Assembly (NCBI GenBank): GCA_017540285.1
Contig: JAFYBI010000411.1
Span: forward strand, 1 to 7,864
DNA: 7,864 nucleotides
Direction of reading: 5' to 3'
Source of the DNA: Clostridia bacterium
Lineage (GTDB): Bacteria; Bacillota; Clostridia; Oscillospirales; CAG-272
Part shown: positions 1-6,145 of the stretch, in pieces
Numbering within the stretch: position 1 is the first letter of the stretch
Layout of the letters: each line of letters begins with the position of its first letter
Program-made: the position numbers and the translations under genes
The notes under the pieces: model-generated
What the model was told of the DNA's origin: nothing
Seen by the model: only the letters and a program-made list of their open reading frames with translations
Database searches by the model: none

Positions 1-143
1 AGATACGGTCCGTAGCGAGCGGTACACTCGGCGACGGCTCGTTCGTCGCGGTCCCAGAAGAGGGCGACGATCCGCCGGTCCGTCTCTGCTTCGGCATTGG
101 CTTCAGGAGCGTCGGAGCCGCGGGCGGCAAGTTCCGGGTCCAT
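1..143 (-). CDS. ECF-type RNA polymerase sigma factor, N-terminal fragment (runs off window)
   Basis: The visible 47 residues start with an acidic, Ala-rich stretch and then read IVALFWDRDERAVAECTARYGPY (given here as IVALFWDRDERAVAE then CTARYGPY, residues 25-47). That is the usual opening of sigma region 2 in the small ECF-like sigma factors of gut Clostridia, which have the form IVxLYWxRDExAIxxTxxKYGxY. Such proteins bind core RNA polymerase and direct it to a small regulon, often including their own gene. The ATG at 143 is supported by AAAGGAG at 151-157 with a 7-nt spacer. The gene lies downstream of a terminator and has its own candidate ECF promoter at 189-214, so it is probably transcribed independently of the Nudix/MATE unit. 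Only the start of the gene is in the window, so the sigma-4 region and any anti-sigma partner cannot be assessed. The identification rests on this short motif. A different DNA- or RNA-binding protein is possible but less likely. Confidence 0.72.
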   Translation of the reverse strand, partial: MDPELAARGSDAPEANAEAETDRRIVALFWDRDERAVAECTARYGPY

Positions 144-168
144 GGTGGTTCTCCTTTCATGGGGATCT

Positions 169-178
169 GAGACGTCTC
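169..178. promoter_or_regulatory. 10-bp perfect palindrome in sigma-factor leader
   Basis: GAGACGTCTC is a perfect inverted repeat about 25 nt upstream of the sigma-factor start codon and just downstream of the predicted transcription start. A further GACG (189-192, the predicted -10) sits in the same region, so GACGT is repeated. It could be an operator or simply a chance palindrome in GC-rich DNA. Function is inferred only from its position. Confidence 0.3.
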
Positions 179-188
179 TGCCCTTAAA

Positions 189-214
189 GACGTATTTTTC
201 CGCAAAAGGTCTCG
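189..214 (-). promoter_or_regulatory. candidate ECF-sigma promoter (possible autoregulation)
   Basis: Read on the minus strand, CGAGAC (214-209) and CGTC (192-189) are separated by exactly 16 nt. This is the architecture of ECF promoters such as the Bacillus sigma-W class (TGAAAC, 16 nt, CGTA). The -35-like element continues as CTTTT and the spacer contains an A5 run, both typical of ECF promoters. It points at the sigma-factor gene and would give a 5' leader of about 40 nt. Autoregulation is an inference: many ECF genes transcribe themselves, but the specificity of this sigma factor is unknown. Confidence 0.5.
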
Positions 215-251
215 CGGTTTGGGAAATATCCCGAAAAGTTTTCTGAGATCC

Positions 252-275
252 AAAAAGGCCGCCGAAAAACGGCGG
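252..275 (-). terminator. rho-independent terminator of the MATE-Nudix unit
   Basis: On the minus strand the RNA reads CCGCCG, a U5 loop, CGGCGG, then CC and a U5 tract. The 6-bp all-GC stem begins 12 nt after the Nudix stop codon, which is the right place and orientation for an intrinsic terminator. The stem is short and the U tract is only five long, so termination may be incomplete. It separates the Nudix gene from the sigma-factor promoter downstream. Confidence 0.7.
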
Positions 276-287
276 TCCCGGGGGATT

Positions 288-815
288 TCACTTCCAGTCG
301 TAGATCGAGCCGTGGTCGAAGTGGAAGAACAGCAGCTCGATGAGAGCGGGATGATAGGGGATGAAGGTCTTCTCCCGGATCATCGAGAGGATCTCCTCCC
401 GCGTCGCCCATCGCGCCTCGGCGACCTCGGATTCCTGCAGCACGAGGCTCCGGGCGGAAACGTCCGATTTCGCGATGTAATAGTCGTCGAAGCCGTCCCT
501 GAAATTCACCGTAAAGACGGCGCGGCCGTGCCGGAGAGCGTCGAGATCGAGCCCGACCTCCTCCTGCACCTCCCGCCAGATCGCCGTGGGACTGTCTTCC
601 CCGGCCTGCGCGGAGCCGCCGCAGGTGATGTCCCAGAGGCCCGGGAAGACCGCCTTCCACGGCTGACGCTTCTGGATGAGCATCTCGCCCTTCGCGTTGA
701 AGACCGCGGCGTGTACGACAACGCGATACCGTCCCGGAGGGATCGGATCTCCGCCCCGCACGGCGAGCTCGCCGGTCTTGATCCGGTTCTGATCGTAAAG
801 ATCCCAGAGTTCCAT
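288..815 (-). CDS. Nudix (NUDIX) hydrolase family protein
   Basis: A 175-residue Nudix hydrolase, a family that cleaves nucleoside diphosphates linked to another group and needs divalent metal. The Nudix box is complete at residues 67-89: G67, E73, then R81-E82-V83 and E85-E86, G88, L89, matching GX5EX7REUXEEXGU. The N terminus (MELWDLYDQN, then RIKTGE) and the later FDDYYIAK segment resemble the subgroup annotated as Nudix or isopentenyl-diphosphate delta-isomerase-like in Clostridia. The substrate cannot be read from sequence, and the resemblance to IPP isomerase does not show that activity. The start at 815 is chosen because GAGGT (821-825) precedes it with a 5-nt gap and the homolog-like MELWDLYD begins there. 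An alternative ATG at 830 would overlap the MATE stop as ATGA. The gene lies 11 nt after the MATE stop codon, indicating co-transcription and probably translational coupling. A terminator follows 12 nt after its stop. Confidence 0.9.
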   Translation of the reverse strand: MELWDLYDQNRIKTGELAVRGGDPIPPGRYRVVVHAAVFNAKGEMLIQKRQPWKAVFPGLWDITCGGSAQAGEDSPTAIWREVQEEVGLDLDALRHGRAVFTVNFRDGFDDYYIAKSDVSARSLVLQESEVAEARWATREEILSMIREKTFIPYHPALIELLFFHFDHGSIYDWK

Positions 816-826
816 TTCAGTACCTC

Positions 827-2191
827 TCATTGGTGTCCGTATAGGGCTTCTTCCCGTTTCAGCCGGTGCAGCTTGATCCCGTAGACGACCGAATGCGCGG
901 CCGTCGTGACGAGCCAGGAGATCGGGTAGGAGATGTAGAGCATGAAGAGCGTGTGATGCGCGGCAAAGACCGTGGCGATCCACACGATGCGCAAGAGACA
1001 CGATCCGACGAGCGCGTTGATCATCGGGATGAGCGAGAGCCCCATGCCGCGCTGTCCGCCGACCATGACCTCCATCATCCCGCAGAGGAAATACGGCAGC
1101 GCGATGTAGGACAGCCGGATCCTGCCGTAGGCGACGGCGTCGGGCGCGTCGGGGAGATAAACCGAGAGCAGCGGCCCGGCGAGGAGATTGCTGACGATGC
1201 CGAAGAACAGCCCGATGACCGTGACGATGATGAGGCAGCGGAAGATGACCTTGTTGATCCGGTCCAGCCGCCGCGCGCCGACGTTCTGGCCGACGAAGGT
1301 CAGGGACGCGTGGTACACGGAGTTCATCGCGATGTAGGTGAAGCCCTCGATGCTCGCCGCCGCGCCGTTTCCGGCCATGACCAGCGCGCCGAAGGAATTG
1401 ACCGACGACTGGATGATGACGTTCGAGATCGAGAAGACGGTCCCCTGAAGCCCCGCGGGCAGGCCGACCGTGACGATCTTCTTGAGCTTGTCCGGGTGGA
1501 TCCTCAGCTTCTTCCACTCGAAGCGGAAGCACTCGCGGCTGTGCATCATGTAGACGATGACGAAGACGGCGGAGAGGATCTGCGAGATGACGGTCGCCCA
1601 TGCGACGCCCGTGACGCCCATGCGGAAGACGATGACGAAGAGCAAGTTCAAAAGGACGTTCGCGAGGCCGGAAATCGAGAGGAAATAGAGCGGGCGGCGC
1701 GTATCCCCGACGGAGCGGAGCACGGACGCGCCGAAATTGTAGGCCATGTTGGCCGTCGTGCCGACGAAATAAATGCGCAGATAGCGGGTCGAGAGCGGCA
1801 GGACGGCGGGATCCGATTTCATCCAGATGAGGAACTGGCGGGAGAAGATCATCCCGACCGCGGAGACGAACACGCCGCCGAGAAAGCTCACCAGATAGGA
1901 GGTATGGACCGTGCGGGAGACGCCCTCGTAATCCTTCGCGCCGTAATCGTGCGCCACGGCGACGGACGTACCGACGGAGAGGCCCATGAAGAGGTTGACG
2001 AGCAGATTGATGAGCGAACCCACGGAGGTGACGGCGGCGAGGGCATTCGTGCTCTCCCAGCGTCCGACGACGATGCTGTCCGCGGCGTTGTAGAGGAGCT
2101 GCAGGATACCGGTCGCCATGAGGGGCAGGATGAACCGGATGATCTGCGGCGTGAGCGGTCCCTCGGTGAGGGTCTTGTTTCCGGAATTCAT
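827..2191 (-). CDS. MATE-family multidrug/toxin extrusion transporter
   Basis: A 454-residue polytopic membrane protein of the usual length for prokaryotic MATE transporters, which export cationic drugs, metabolites or toxins in exchange for Na+ or H+. About twelve hydrophobic segments are visible, roughly at residues 17-38, 50-75, 93-115, 135-155, 167-190, 193-217, 238-262, 268-300, 313-345, 352-378, 385-412 and 414-438. Family signatures include PLMATGILQLLYNAADSIVV near residues 23-42 with the TM1 acidic residue D38, GVTGVAWATVISQ (192-204), and the pseudo-repeat GLPAGLQGTVFSISNVIIQ opening the second half (243-261). The start at 2191 is preferred over an upstream ATG at 2311: MNSGNKTLTEGPL is a typical MATE N terminus, AAAGGAA lies 10 nt upstream (2202-2208), and the upstream extension would cross the promoter at 2249-2277. 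The gene is co-transcribed with the Nudix gene and divergent from the AviRa-like methyltransferase. The substrate is unknown. Confidence 0.94.
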   Translation of the reverse strand: MNSGNKTLTEGPLTPQIIRFILPLMATGILQLLYNAADSIVVGRWESTNALAAVTSVGSLINLLVNLFMGLSVGTSVAVAHDYGAKDYEGVSRTVHTSYLVSFLGGVFVSAVGMIFSRQFLIWMKSDPAVLPLSTRYLRIYFVGTTANMAYNFGASVLRSVGDTRRPLYFLSISGLANVLLNLLFVIVFRMGVTGVAWATVISQILSAVFVIVYMMHSRECFRFEWKKLRIHPDKLKKIVTVGLPAGLQGTVFSISNVIIQSSVNSFGALVMAGNGAAASIEGFTYIAMNSVYHASLTFVGQNVGARRLDRINKVIFRCLIIVTVIGLFFGIVSNLLAGPLLSVYLPDAPDAVAYGRIRLSYIALPYFLCGMMEVMVGGQRGMGLSLIPMINALVGSCLLRIVWIATVFAAHHTLFMLYISYPISWLVTTAAHSVVYGIKLHRLKREEALYGHQ

Positions 2192-2248
2192 GGATGGAAA
2201 GTTCCTTTTCAGTCGTGATGCCAGAATGCAGAGAAGAATACAGGTACC

Positions 2249-2277
2249 ATTATACGCTTCCCGCGGGCGGAATGCAA
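2249..2277 (-). promoter_or_regulatory. sigma-A type promoter for the MATE-Nudix unit
   Basis: Minus strand: TTGCAT (2277-2272), a 17-nt spacer and a perfect TATAAT (2254-2249). The -10 lies about 58 nt upstream of the MATE start codon. The spacer contains the 8-bp palindrome CCCGCGGG (2260-2267), a conceivable operator. In a GC-rich window a perfect -10 at optimal spacing is unlikely to be chance. Direct evidence is sequence match only. Confidence 0.75.
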
Positions 2278-2305
2278 GAGGATCCGGGAAAATTCGCCGG
2301 GGGCA

Positions 2306-2334
2306 TTGCAATTCGCGGCGGGATGTAGTATAAT
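2306..2334 (+). promoter_or_regulatory. sigma-A type promoter for the AviRa-like methyltransferase unit
   Basis: Plus strand: TTGCAA (2306-2311), a 17-nt spacer and a perfect TATAAT (2329-2334), placing transcription start near 2341, about 32 nt before the ATG. The -35 is embedded in the palindrome ATTGCAAT (2305-2312). It probably drives the methyltransferase and, by readthrough, the two lipoprotein genes, because no other clear promoter is visible before them. Confidence 0.78.
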
Positions 2335-2372
2335 GAGATCAACCGGAACCGACGGGGAGAGGAGGCGCGCCG

Positions 2373-3080
2373 ATGCAGTACCGCTTTGCCGGCCGCGGCG
2401 ACTATTCGTATCTCGCGAGCGGCAACGTTCTGAAGCATTTCACGGGCATGCCCTGCTTTCCCGTCCGGCTCACGCTCGAGCTCTTCGGGCGGGCGAAAGA
2501 AGCCGTCGGCCGGGACAGGCTCCGCGTGTACGATCCCTGCGCGGGAAGCGGATTCAGCCTCTCGGCGATGGGGATCGCCATGCAGCGGGAGATCGAAGCG
2601 ATCTACGCCTCGGACGTCGACCCGGCCTGCGTCGAAGCCGCGCGGTGCAACACGTCCCTGCTCTCCCGCGAGGGTCTCGCCGCGGCCCGGGAACGGCTCG
2701 CGGATCGCGGCGCGTCGGCGGAAAGGCTCGCGCAATACGACGAAGCGGCCGCAAAGATCCTGCCCCTGCTCGCCGGGGAGCCGCCGCGGGTGACGGTCTT
2801 CCGGCATGACATCCTCGCGTCGACGCCGTCCCTCCCGGAGCCCGTCGATTTCCTCTTCGCCGATCTTCCCTACGGGATCATGACCGAATGGCAGACGGAC
2901 GCCGCGGCATCCGATCCCGCTGAGCGCTTTTTCGAAAACATCGTCCCCCTTCTCGCGCCGGGCGGAGTCGCAGCCGTCGCCGGACGAAAGGATCTCCGGC
3001 CCCCTGCCGGGATGTTCCGCAAGCTCGACCGCATCAGCGCGGGACACCGGCTCGTGTGGCTGCTCCGCCCCGCCGAATGA
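2373..3080 (+). CDS. AviRa-like rRNA (guanine) methyltransferase
   Basis: A 235-residue SAM-dependent methyltransferase resembling AviRa of the avilamycin producer Streptomyces viridochromogenes, which methylates G2535 of 23S rRNA and confers orthosomycin resistance. Features in AviRa order: DYSYLASGNVL (10-20), the CFPVRLTLELFGRA segment (28-41, compare AviRa's AFPVRLATEIFQRA), SAM motif I VYDPCAGSGF (52-61), the acidic ASDVDP (79-84), LLSREGLAAAR (97-107, near AviRa's LLSPAGLTAR), and the catalytic-type motif DLPYG (164-168) followed by TEW (171-173, AviRa THW). These matches are from memory of the AviRa sequence, not an alignment. The start is secured by GAGAGGAGG (2357-2365) with a 7-nt gap. 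The gene is divergent from the MATE exporter and 59 nt upstream of the first lipoprotein. Methylation of 23S rRNA is expected from the family, but the exact site and any resistance phenotype are inferred. A housekeeping rRNA methylase role is the main alternative. Confidence 0.83.
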   Translation: MQYRFAGRGDYSYLASGNVLKHFTGMPCFPVRLTLELFGRAKEAVGRDRLRVYDPCAGSGFSLSAMGIAMQREIEAIYASDVDPACVEAARCNTSLLSREGLAAARERLADRGASAERLAQYDEAAAKILPLLAGEPPRVTVFRHDILASTPSLPEPVDFLFADLPYGIMTEWQTDAAASDPAERFFENIVPLLAPGGVAAVAGRKDLRPPAGMFRKLDRISAGHRLVWLLRPAE

Positions 3081-3139
3081 ACAGGCACAGAATTCTCCGA
3101 AAGCCCATATCACCCATCATCCTGAAAGGAGTCCCAACC

Positions 3140-4618
3140 ATGAAACGAACGCTTGCCATCCTGCTCGCCATGCTCCTTCTCTTCGCCTCCTGCGCGAACG
3201 GCTCCGGACCGGAATCCTCCGGAGACGGCGCCGGAGAAGGCACTCCGACCGATCCCTCGGCAGCCGCTGAGACCGTCCCGGAGACCGAAGAGCCCGCTCT
3301 GCCCGAGCCCGATCTCCCGGCAGATCTCAAGTTCGACGGCGCGACCTTCACCTTCGGCGTCGTGGACAATCCGAACGCGAAAAACGCCATCGTCATGGAA
3401 GAGGTCACCGGCGAAGTGCTGAACGACGCGCAGTACGACGCGATCAACCTGGTGAACGAAGCTCTCGGCGTGACGGTGCAGGAATACGTCATGACCAGCG
3501 GCTATCCGGCGCTCAACTCCCTCACCCCGATCATCGCCGCGGGCGACGACGCGATCCAGGTGGCGAACGTCTTCTGCGTCGACGCGACGGGTCTGCTCTC
3601 CGGCGGCTACGTGCTCGGCTATGAGAACATCCCCTACATCGATCTCTCGAAGCCGTGGTGGGACCAGGGCGCGAACGAATCCCTGACGCTCGCGGGGATC
3701 CGGTACGCGGCCATCGGAGACCTTTCGATCTCCACCCACGACCTGACCTACGTCCTGCTCTTCTCCTCCGCCCTCATCGATCAGAATTCGCTGGAGAATC
3801 CCTATTCCCTCGTCTTTGAGGGCAAGTGGACCATGGATAAGATGAAATCGATGTGCGAAGCGGTCCTGCTCGACGCGAACGGAAACGGCACGCGGGACGA
3901 AGAAGACGTCTACGGCTATCTCTCCGCCGTGAAAATGGTGCTCCCCTCCTTCTGGATCGGCGCGGGCGTGAAGTCCATGGAATTCGACGAAACCGGGACC
4001 CCCGTGCTCACGATGGCGGACGAGAAGTTCAATTCGGTCTTCGAGAAGATCTACGCGATGACCTACGACAACGACGCGTGGATCAAGGTCTCCGAGGATT
4101 CCGACGTGCCGCTCGAAAACCGCACCCGCTTCTCGACGAACCACAGCCTGTTCCTCGACTGCTCCCTGTTCTGGGTCGCCGCGCTCCGTGAAATGGAGAC
4201 TGATTTCGGCATCATCCCCTACCCCAAGTACGACGAGAATCAGCAGAACTACTGCTCCCGCATCAGTTACTACATGCCGCCCATGATCCCGAAGACGAAC
4301 CAGAACCTCGAACTCGTCGGCGCGGTGCTCGAAGAGGCGAACTATCAGGCGAAGAAGCTCATCACCCCGGCGTACTACGACATCGCCCTGAAGGGCAAGT
4401 ACGCGCGCGACAAGGAAAGCATCCAGATGCTGGATCTGATCTTCGACTCCCGCGTGATCGATCTCGGCGACACCCTCTTCTGCTCGCAGGTCCGCGACGG
4501 CTTCGTCGCCTCGATGTTCTCCTCGAACAACCGCGACCTCGCCTCGACCGTCGCGAAGAACGTCAAGGTCATCAACAAGCAGATCCAGAAGATGATCGAA
4601 GCGATCAACGGAAACTGA
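3140..4618 (+). CDS. substrate-binding-type lipoprotein, paralog 1
   Basis: A 492-residue predicted lipoprotein. The N terminus has K2-R3, a hydrophobic core, and a lipobox ending F15-A16-S17-C18; Phe at -3 is less usual than Leu, but the signal is otherwise standard. An acidic Pro/Ser/Glu-rich linker (19-62) would span the cell wall. The mature part resembles the Clostridia extracellular solute-binding family: GEVLNDAQYDA (91-101), IDLSKPWWDQGA (167-178), an EF-hand-like loop D245-N247-N249-T251-D253-D256 followed by YG, and DFGIIPYPKYDENQQ (355-369). The ATG at 3140 has AAAGGAG (3125-3131) with an 8-nt gap and begins exactly at the signal peptide; an in-frame ATG at 3056 would overlap the methyltransferase and spoil the signal. 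No terminator separates it from the methyltransferase. It is clearly paralogous to the next gene. The ligand is unknown (sugars or oligosaccharides are usual for such families), and no permease genes are present here. Confidence 0.87.
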   Translation: MKRTLAILLAMLLLFASCANGSGPESSGDGAGEGTPTDPSAAAETVPETEEPALPEPDLPADLKFDGATFTFGVVDNPNAKNAIVMEEVTGEVLNDAQYDAINLVNEALGVTVQEYVMTSGYPALNSLTPIIAAGDDAIQVANVFCVDATGLLSGGYVLGYENIPYIDLSKPWWDQGANESLTLAGIRYAAIGDLSISTHDLTYVLLFSSALIDQNSLENPYSLVFEGKWTMDKMKSMCEAVLLDANGNGTRDEEDVYGYLSAVKMVLPSFWIGAGVKSMEFDETGTPVLTMADEKFNSVFEKIYAMTYDNDAWIKVSEDSDVPLENRTRFSTNHSLFLDCSLFWVAALREMETDFGIIPYPKYDENQQNYCSRISYYMPPMIPKTNQNLELVGAVLEEANYQAKKLITPAYYDIALKGKYARDKESIQMLDLIFDSRVIDLGDTLFCSQVRDGFVASMFSSNNRDLASTVAKNVKVINKQIQKMIEAINGN

Positions 4619-4622
4619 TGCC

Positions 4623-4660
4623 TGCTCCCGCCCATGACAGGGGAGCGCCTGTTGCTCCCG
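4623..4660 (+). repeat. alternating complementary hexamers between the lipoprotein genes
   Basis: TGCTCCCG occurs twice (4623-4630 and 4653-4660), and between the copies lies GGGAGC (4641-4646), the exact complement of GCTCCC. The central element can therefore pair with either the upstream copy (11-nt loop) or the downstream copy (7-nt loop), giving two mutually exclusive GC-rich hairpins in the RNA. The downstream copy ends directly before the Shine-Dalgarno AAAGGA (4662-4667) of the second lipoprotein. The stems are only 6 bp and neither is followed by a U tract, so this is not a simple terminator. RNA stability control or translation tuning is conceivable; chance is possible. Confidence 0.5.
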
Positions 4661-4676
4661 GAAAGGATCTCTGCCC

Positions 4677-6128
4677 ATGAAATACCGGATCACAGCCATC
4701 CTGCTGGCCCTGACGCTCCTTCTGCCCCTCCTCGTTTCCTGCGCACAGGATCAGACGGAGACGCCCGCGCCGGCCGCCGATCTCTCCGCTGCCGAACCGG
4801 CTGCCGAGCCGGAGGAGACGGAAGCGGACGCAGCATACACCCCCGACGATCTCGGGGAAGCGGACTTCGGCGGCGCGTCCTACGTCATCGCCGGACTCTC
4901 GAACCGCACCACCACCGCTGTCACCTCCTCCGAAGTCAACGGCGAGGTCATCAACGACGCGCAGTACAACGCCGCGCGCACGGTCGAGGACCGCTTCAAC
5001 GTCGCGATCTCCTATGAGGACCTGGCAAACGACGACGGCGCGATGACGAATGCGATCAAAGGCATCGTCGCGAGCGGCGAAGAAAACTACGCCGTCACCT
5101 TCGGCGTCGACACGGGGCAGATCAGCCTCGCCCTCTCCGGCACCTATCACAATCTGAAGGCGGTCCCGGAATTCAATTTCGATCAGCCGTGGTGGATCGC
5201 CTCGACCGACACGATCGGCGTCGGGAACAAGTCCTACGTCGCGTCGTCCTACCTCTCCTACTACTGCCTCTACTACATGCGCCTGTTCGTCATCAACAAG
5301 GACATGGCGGCGGATCTCGGCATCGAGGTCCCGTATCAGAAGGTCTACGAGGGGAACTGGTACCTCGACGACGTCGTCGCCATGACCGAGATCGGAACGG
5401 CGGACCTCGACGGCGACGGCAAGATGGGGGCGAACGACCGCTACGGTCTCTCCTACGAGGTCTTCTACACGCTGCAGAACTCCCTCGGCGTGGCGGTGAT
5501 CTCGAAGGACGCGGACAACATGCCCGTCATTTCCTTTGACGTGGACCGCGCGTCTCTCTATCTCCAAAAGATGGAGAAGATCGTCGACAACTACGGCATT
5601 TATCAGACGAACTACGGCGCGCATGTGTTCGCAGACGGGCTTTCCCTGCTCTGCTACTGCAACCTGCGCGAGGTCTGCAACATCATCCGCGACACGGACC
5701 TCAACTACGGCTTCCTGCCCGCGCCGAAGCTCGACGAGCTGCAGCAGGACTTCATGACGGTCGCGACGGACGTATACTGGGGCATCCCCGCGTCCTGCGT
5801 CTCCGGAATGCCGATGATCGGGACGGTCACCGAAGCCCTCTCCTGCCAGCACTTCAACTACGTGCGCCCGGCGTTCTTCGAGACTACGATGAAGACCAAG
5901 CTCTCGGGGACTGAGGACGACACGAAGATGCTCGACCTCATCGCGAGCCGCCTGAGCATCGACTTCGGGTATGCGTACAACGCGAACCTCTCCGGTGTGA
6001 GCTCGATCGACGACCTCGTGCGGGACGGCGTGCGCTCCGACACGGTGGCGTCGACCTACCAGCGTCTCCAGAAATCGATGAACAAGGCGCTCGAGAAGAT
6101 CATTTCCAAGTACGAAGAGTTGCCGTAA
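4677..6128 (+). CDS. substrate-binding-type lipoprotein, paralog 2
   Basis: A 483-residue predicted lipoprotein with a clear signal peptide: K2, R4, a long Leu-rich core and lipobox L19-V20-S21-C22. An Ala/Pro/Glu-rich linker (about 23-60) precedes the binding domain. It shares landmarks in the same order as the upstream gene: GEVINDAQYNA (89-99), FDQPWW (168-173), an EF-hand-like loop D243-D245-D247-K249-G251-D254 followed by YG, NYGFLPAPKLDELQQ (343-357), KMLDLI (417-422), and a C-terminal helix-rich tail. This is therefore a diverged tandem duplicate rather than a near-identical copy. The ATG at 4677 has AAAGGA (4662-4667) with a 9-nt gap. The 58-nt gap after the first lipoprotein has no promoter-like sequence, so the pair is probably one transcript ending at the hairpin at 6146-6183. 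The role is ligand binding at the outer face of the membrane, inferred from family. The ligand is unknown; sensor or adhesion roles are alternatives. Confidence 0.86.
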   Translation: MKYRITAILLALTLLLPLLVSCAQDQTETPAPAADLSAAEPAAEPEETEADAAYTPDDLGEADFGGASYVIAGLSNRTTTAVTSSEVNGEVINDAQYNAARTVEDRFNVAISYEDLANDDGAMTNAIKGIVASGEENYAVTFGVDTGQISLALSGTYHNLKAVPEFNFDQPWWIASTDTIGVGNKSYVASSYLSYYCLYYMRLFVINKDMAADLGIEVPYQKVYEGNWYLDDVVAMTEIGTADLDGDGKMGANDRYGLSYEVFYTLQNSLGVAVISKDADNMPVISFDVDRASLYLQKMEKIVDNYGIYQTNYGAHVFADGLSLLCYCNLREVCNIIRDTDLNYGFLPAPKLDELQQDFMTVATDVYWGIPASCVSGMPMIGTVTEALSCQHFNYVRPAFFETTMKTKLSGTEDDTKMLDLIASRLSIDFGYAYNANLSGVSSIDDLVRDGVRSDTVASTYQRLQKSMNKALEKIISKYEELP

Positions 6129-6145
6129 GCCCCATTTCGCAAACA

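Noticed and set aside
215..240. Weak hairpin GGGA-AATA-TCCC with flanking T/A-rich arms upstream of the sigma-factor promoter
   Set aside because: The stem is only 4 bp plus wobble pairs and does not have a clear U tract on the minus strand. The terminator at 252-275 already explains transcript ending.
144..287. Possible small gene between the sigma factor and the Nudix gene
   Set aside because: The frames here are short or run into neighbours and have no ribosome binding site. The stretch is fully explained by a terminator and a promoter region.
288..1601. Extended 437-codon reading frame containing the Nudix domain
   Set aside because: The first 260 or so codons are Arg/His-rich out-of-frame translation of the MATE gene. 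The real Nudix N terminus MELWDLYD begins at 815 behind its own Shine-Dalgarno, so this is not a fusion protein.
866..2218. 450-codon open frame on the plus strand opposite the MATE gene
   Set aside because: Its translation is dominated by Arg, Asp, Glu and His with no hydrophobic pattern or motif. It is a complement of a GC-rich membrane-protein gene, and the opposite strand has clear MATE signatures, promoter and ribosome binding site.
2250..3113. Minus-strand frame opposite the methyltransferase gene
   Set aside because: It shows no motif, no ribosome binding site at its start and Arg/Gly-rich composition, while the plus strand encodes all methyltransferase motifs.
3081..3139. Search for a separate promoter before lipoprotein 1
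   Set aside because: CATATC (3105-3110) is the nearest -10-like sequence but lacks a -35 at proper spacing and matches TATAAT poorly. It is not strong enough to call; readthrough or an internal promoter is more likely.
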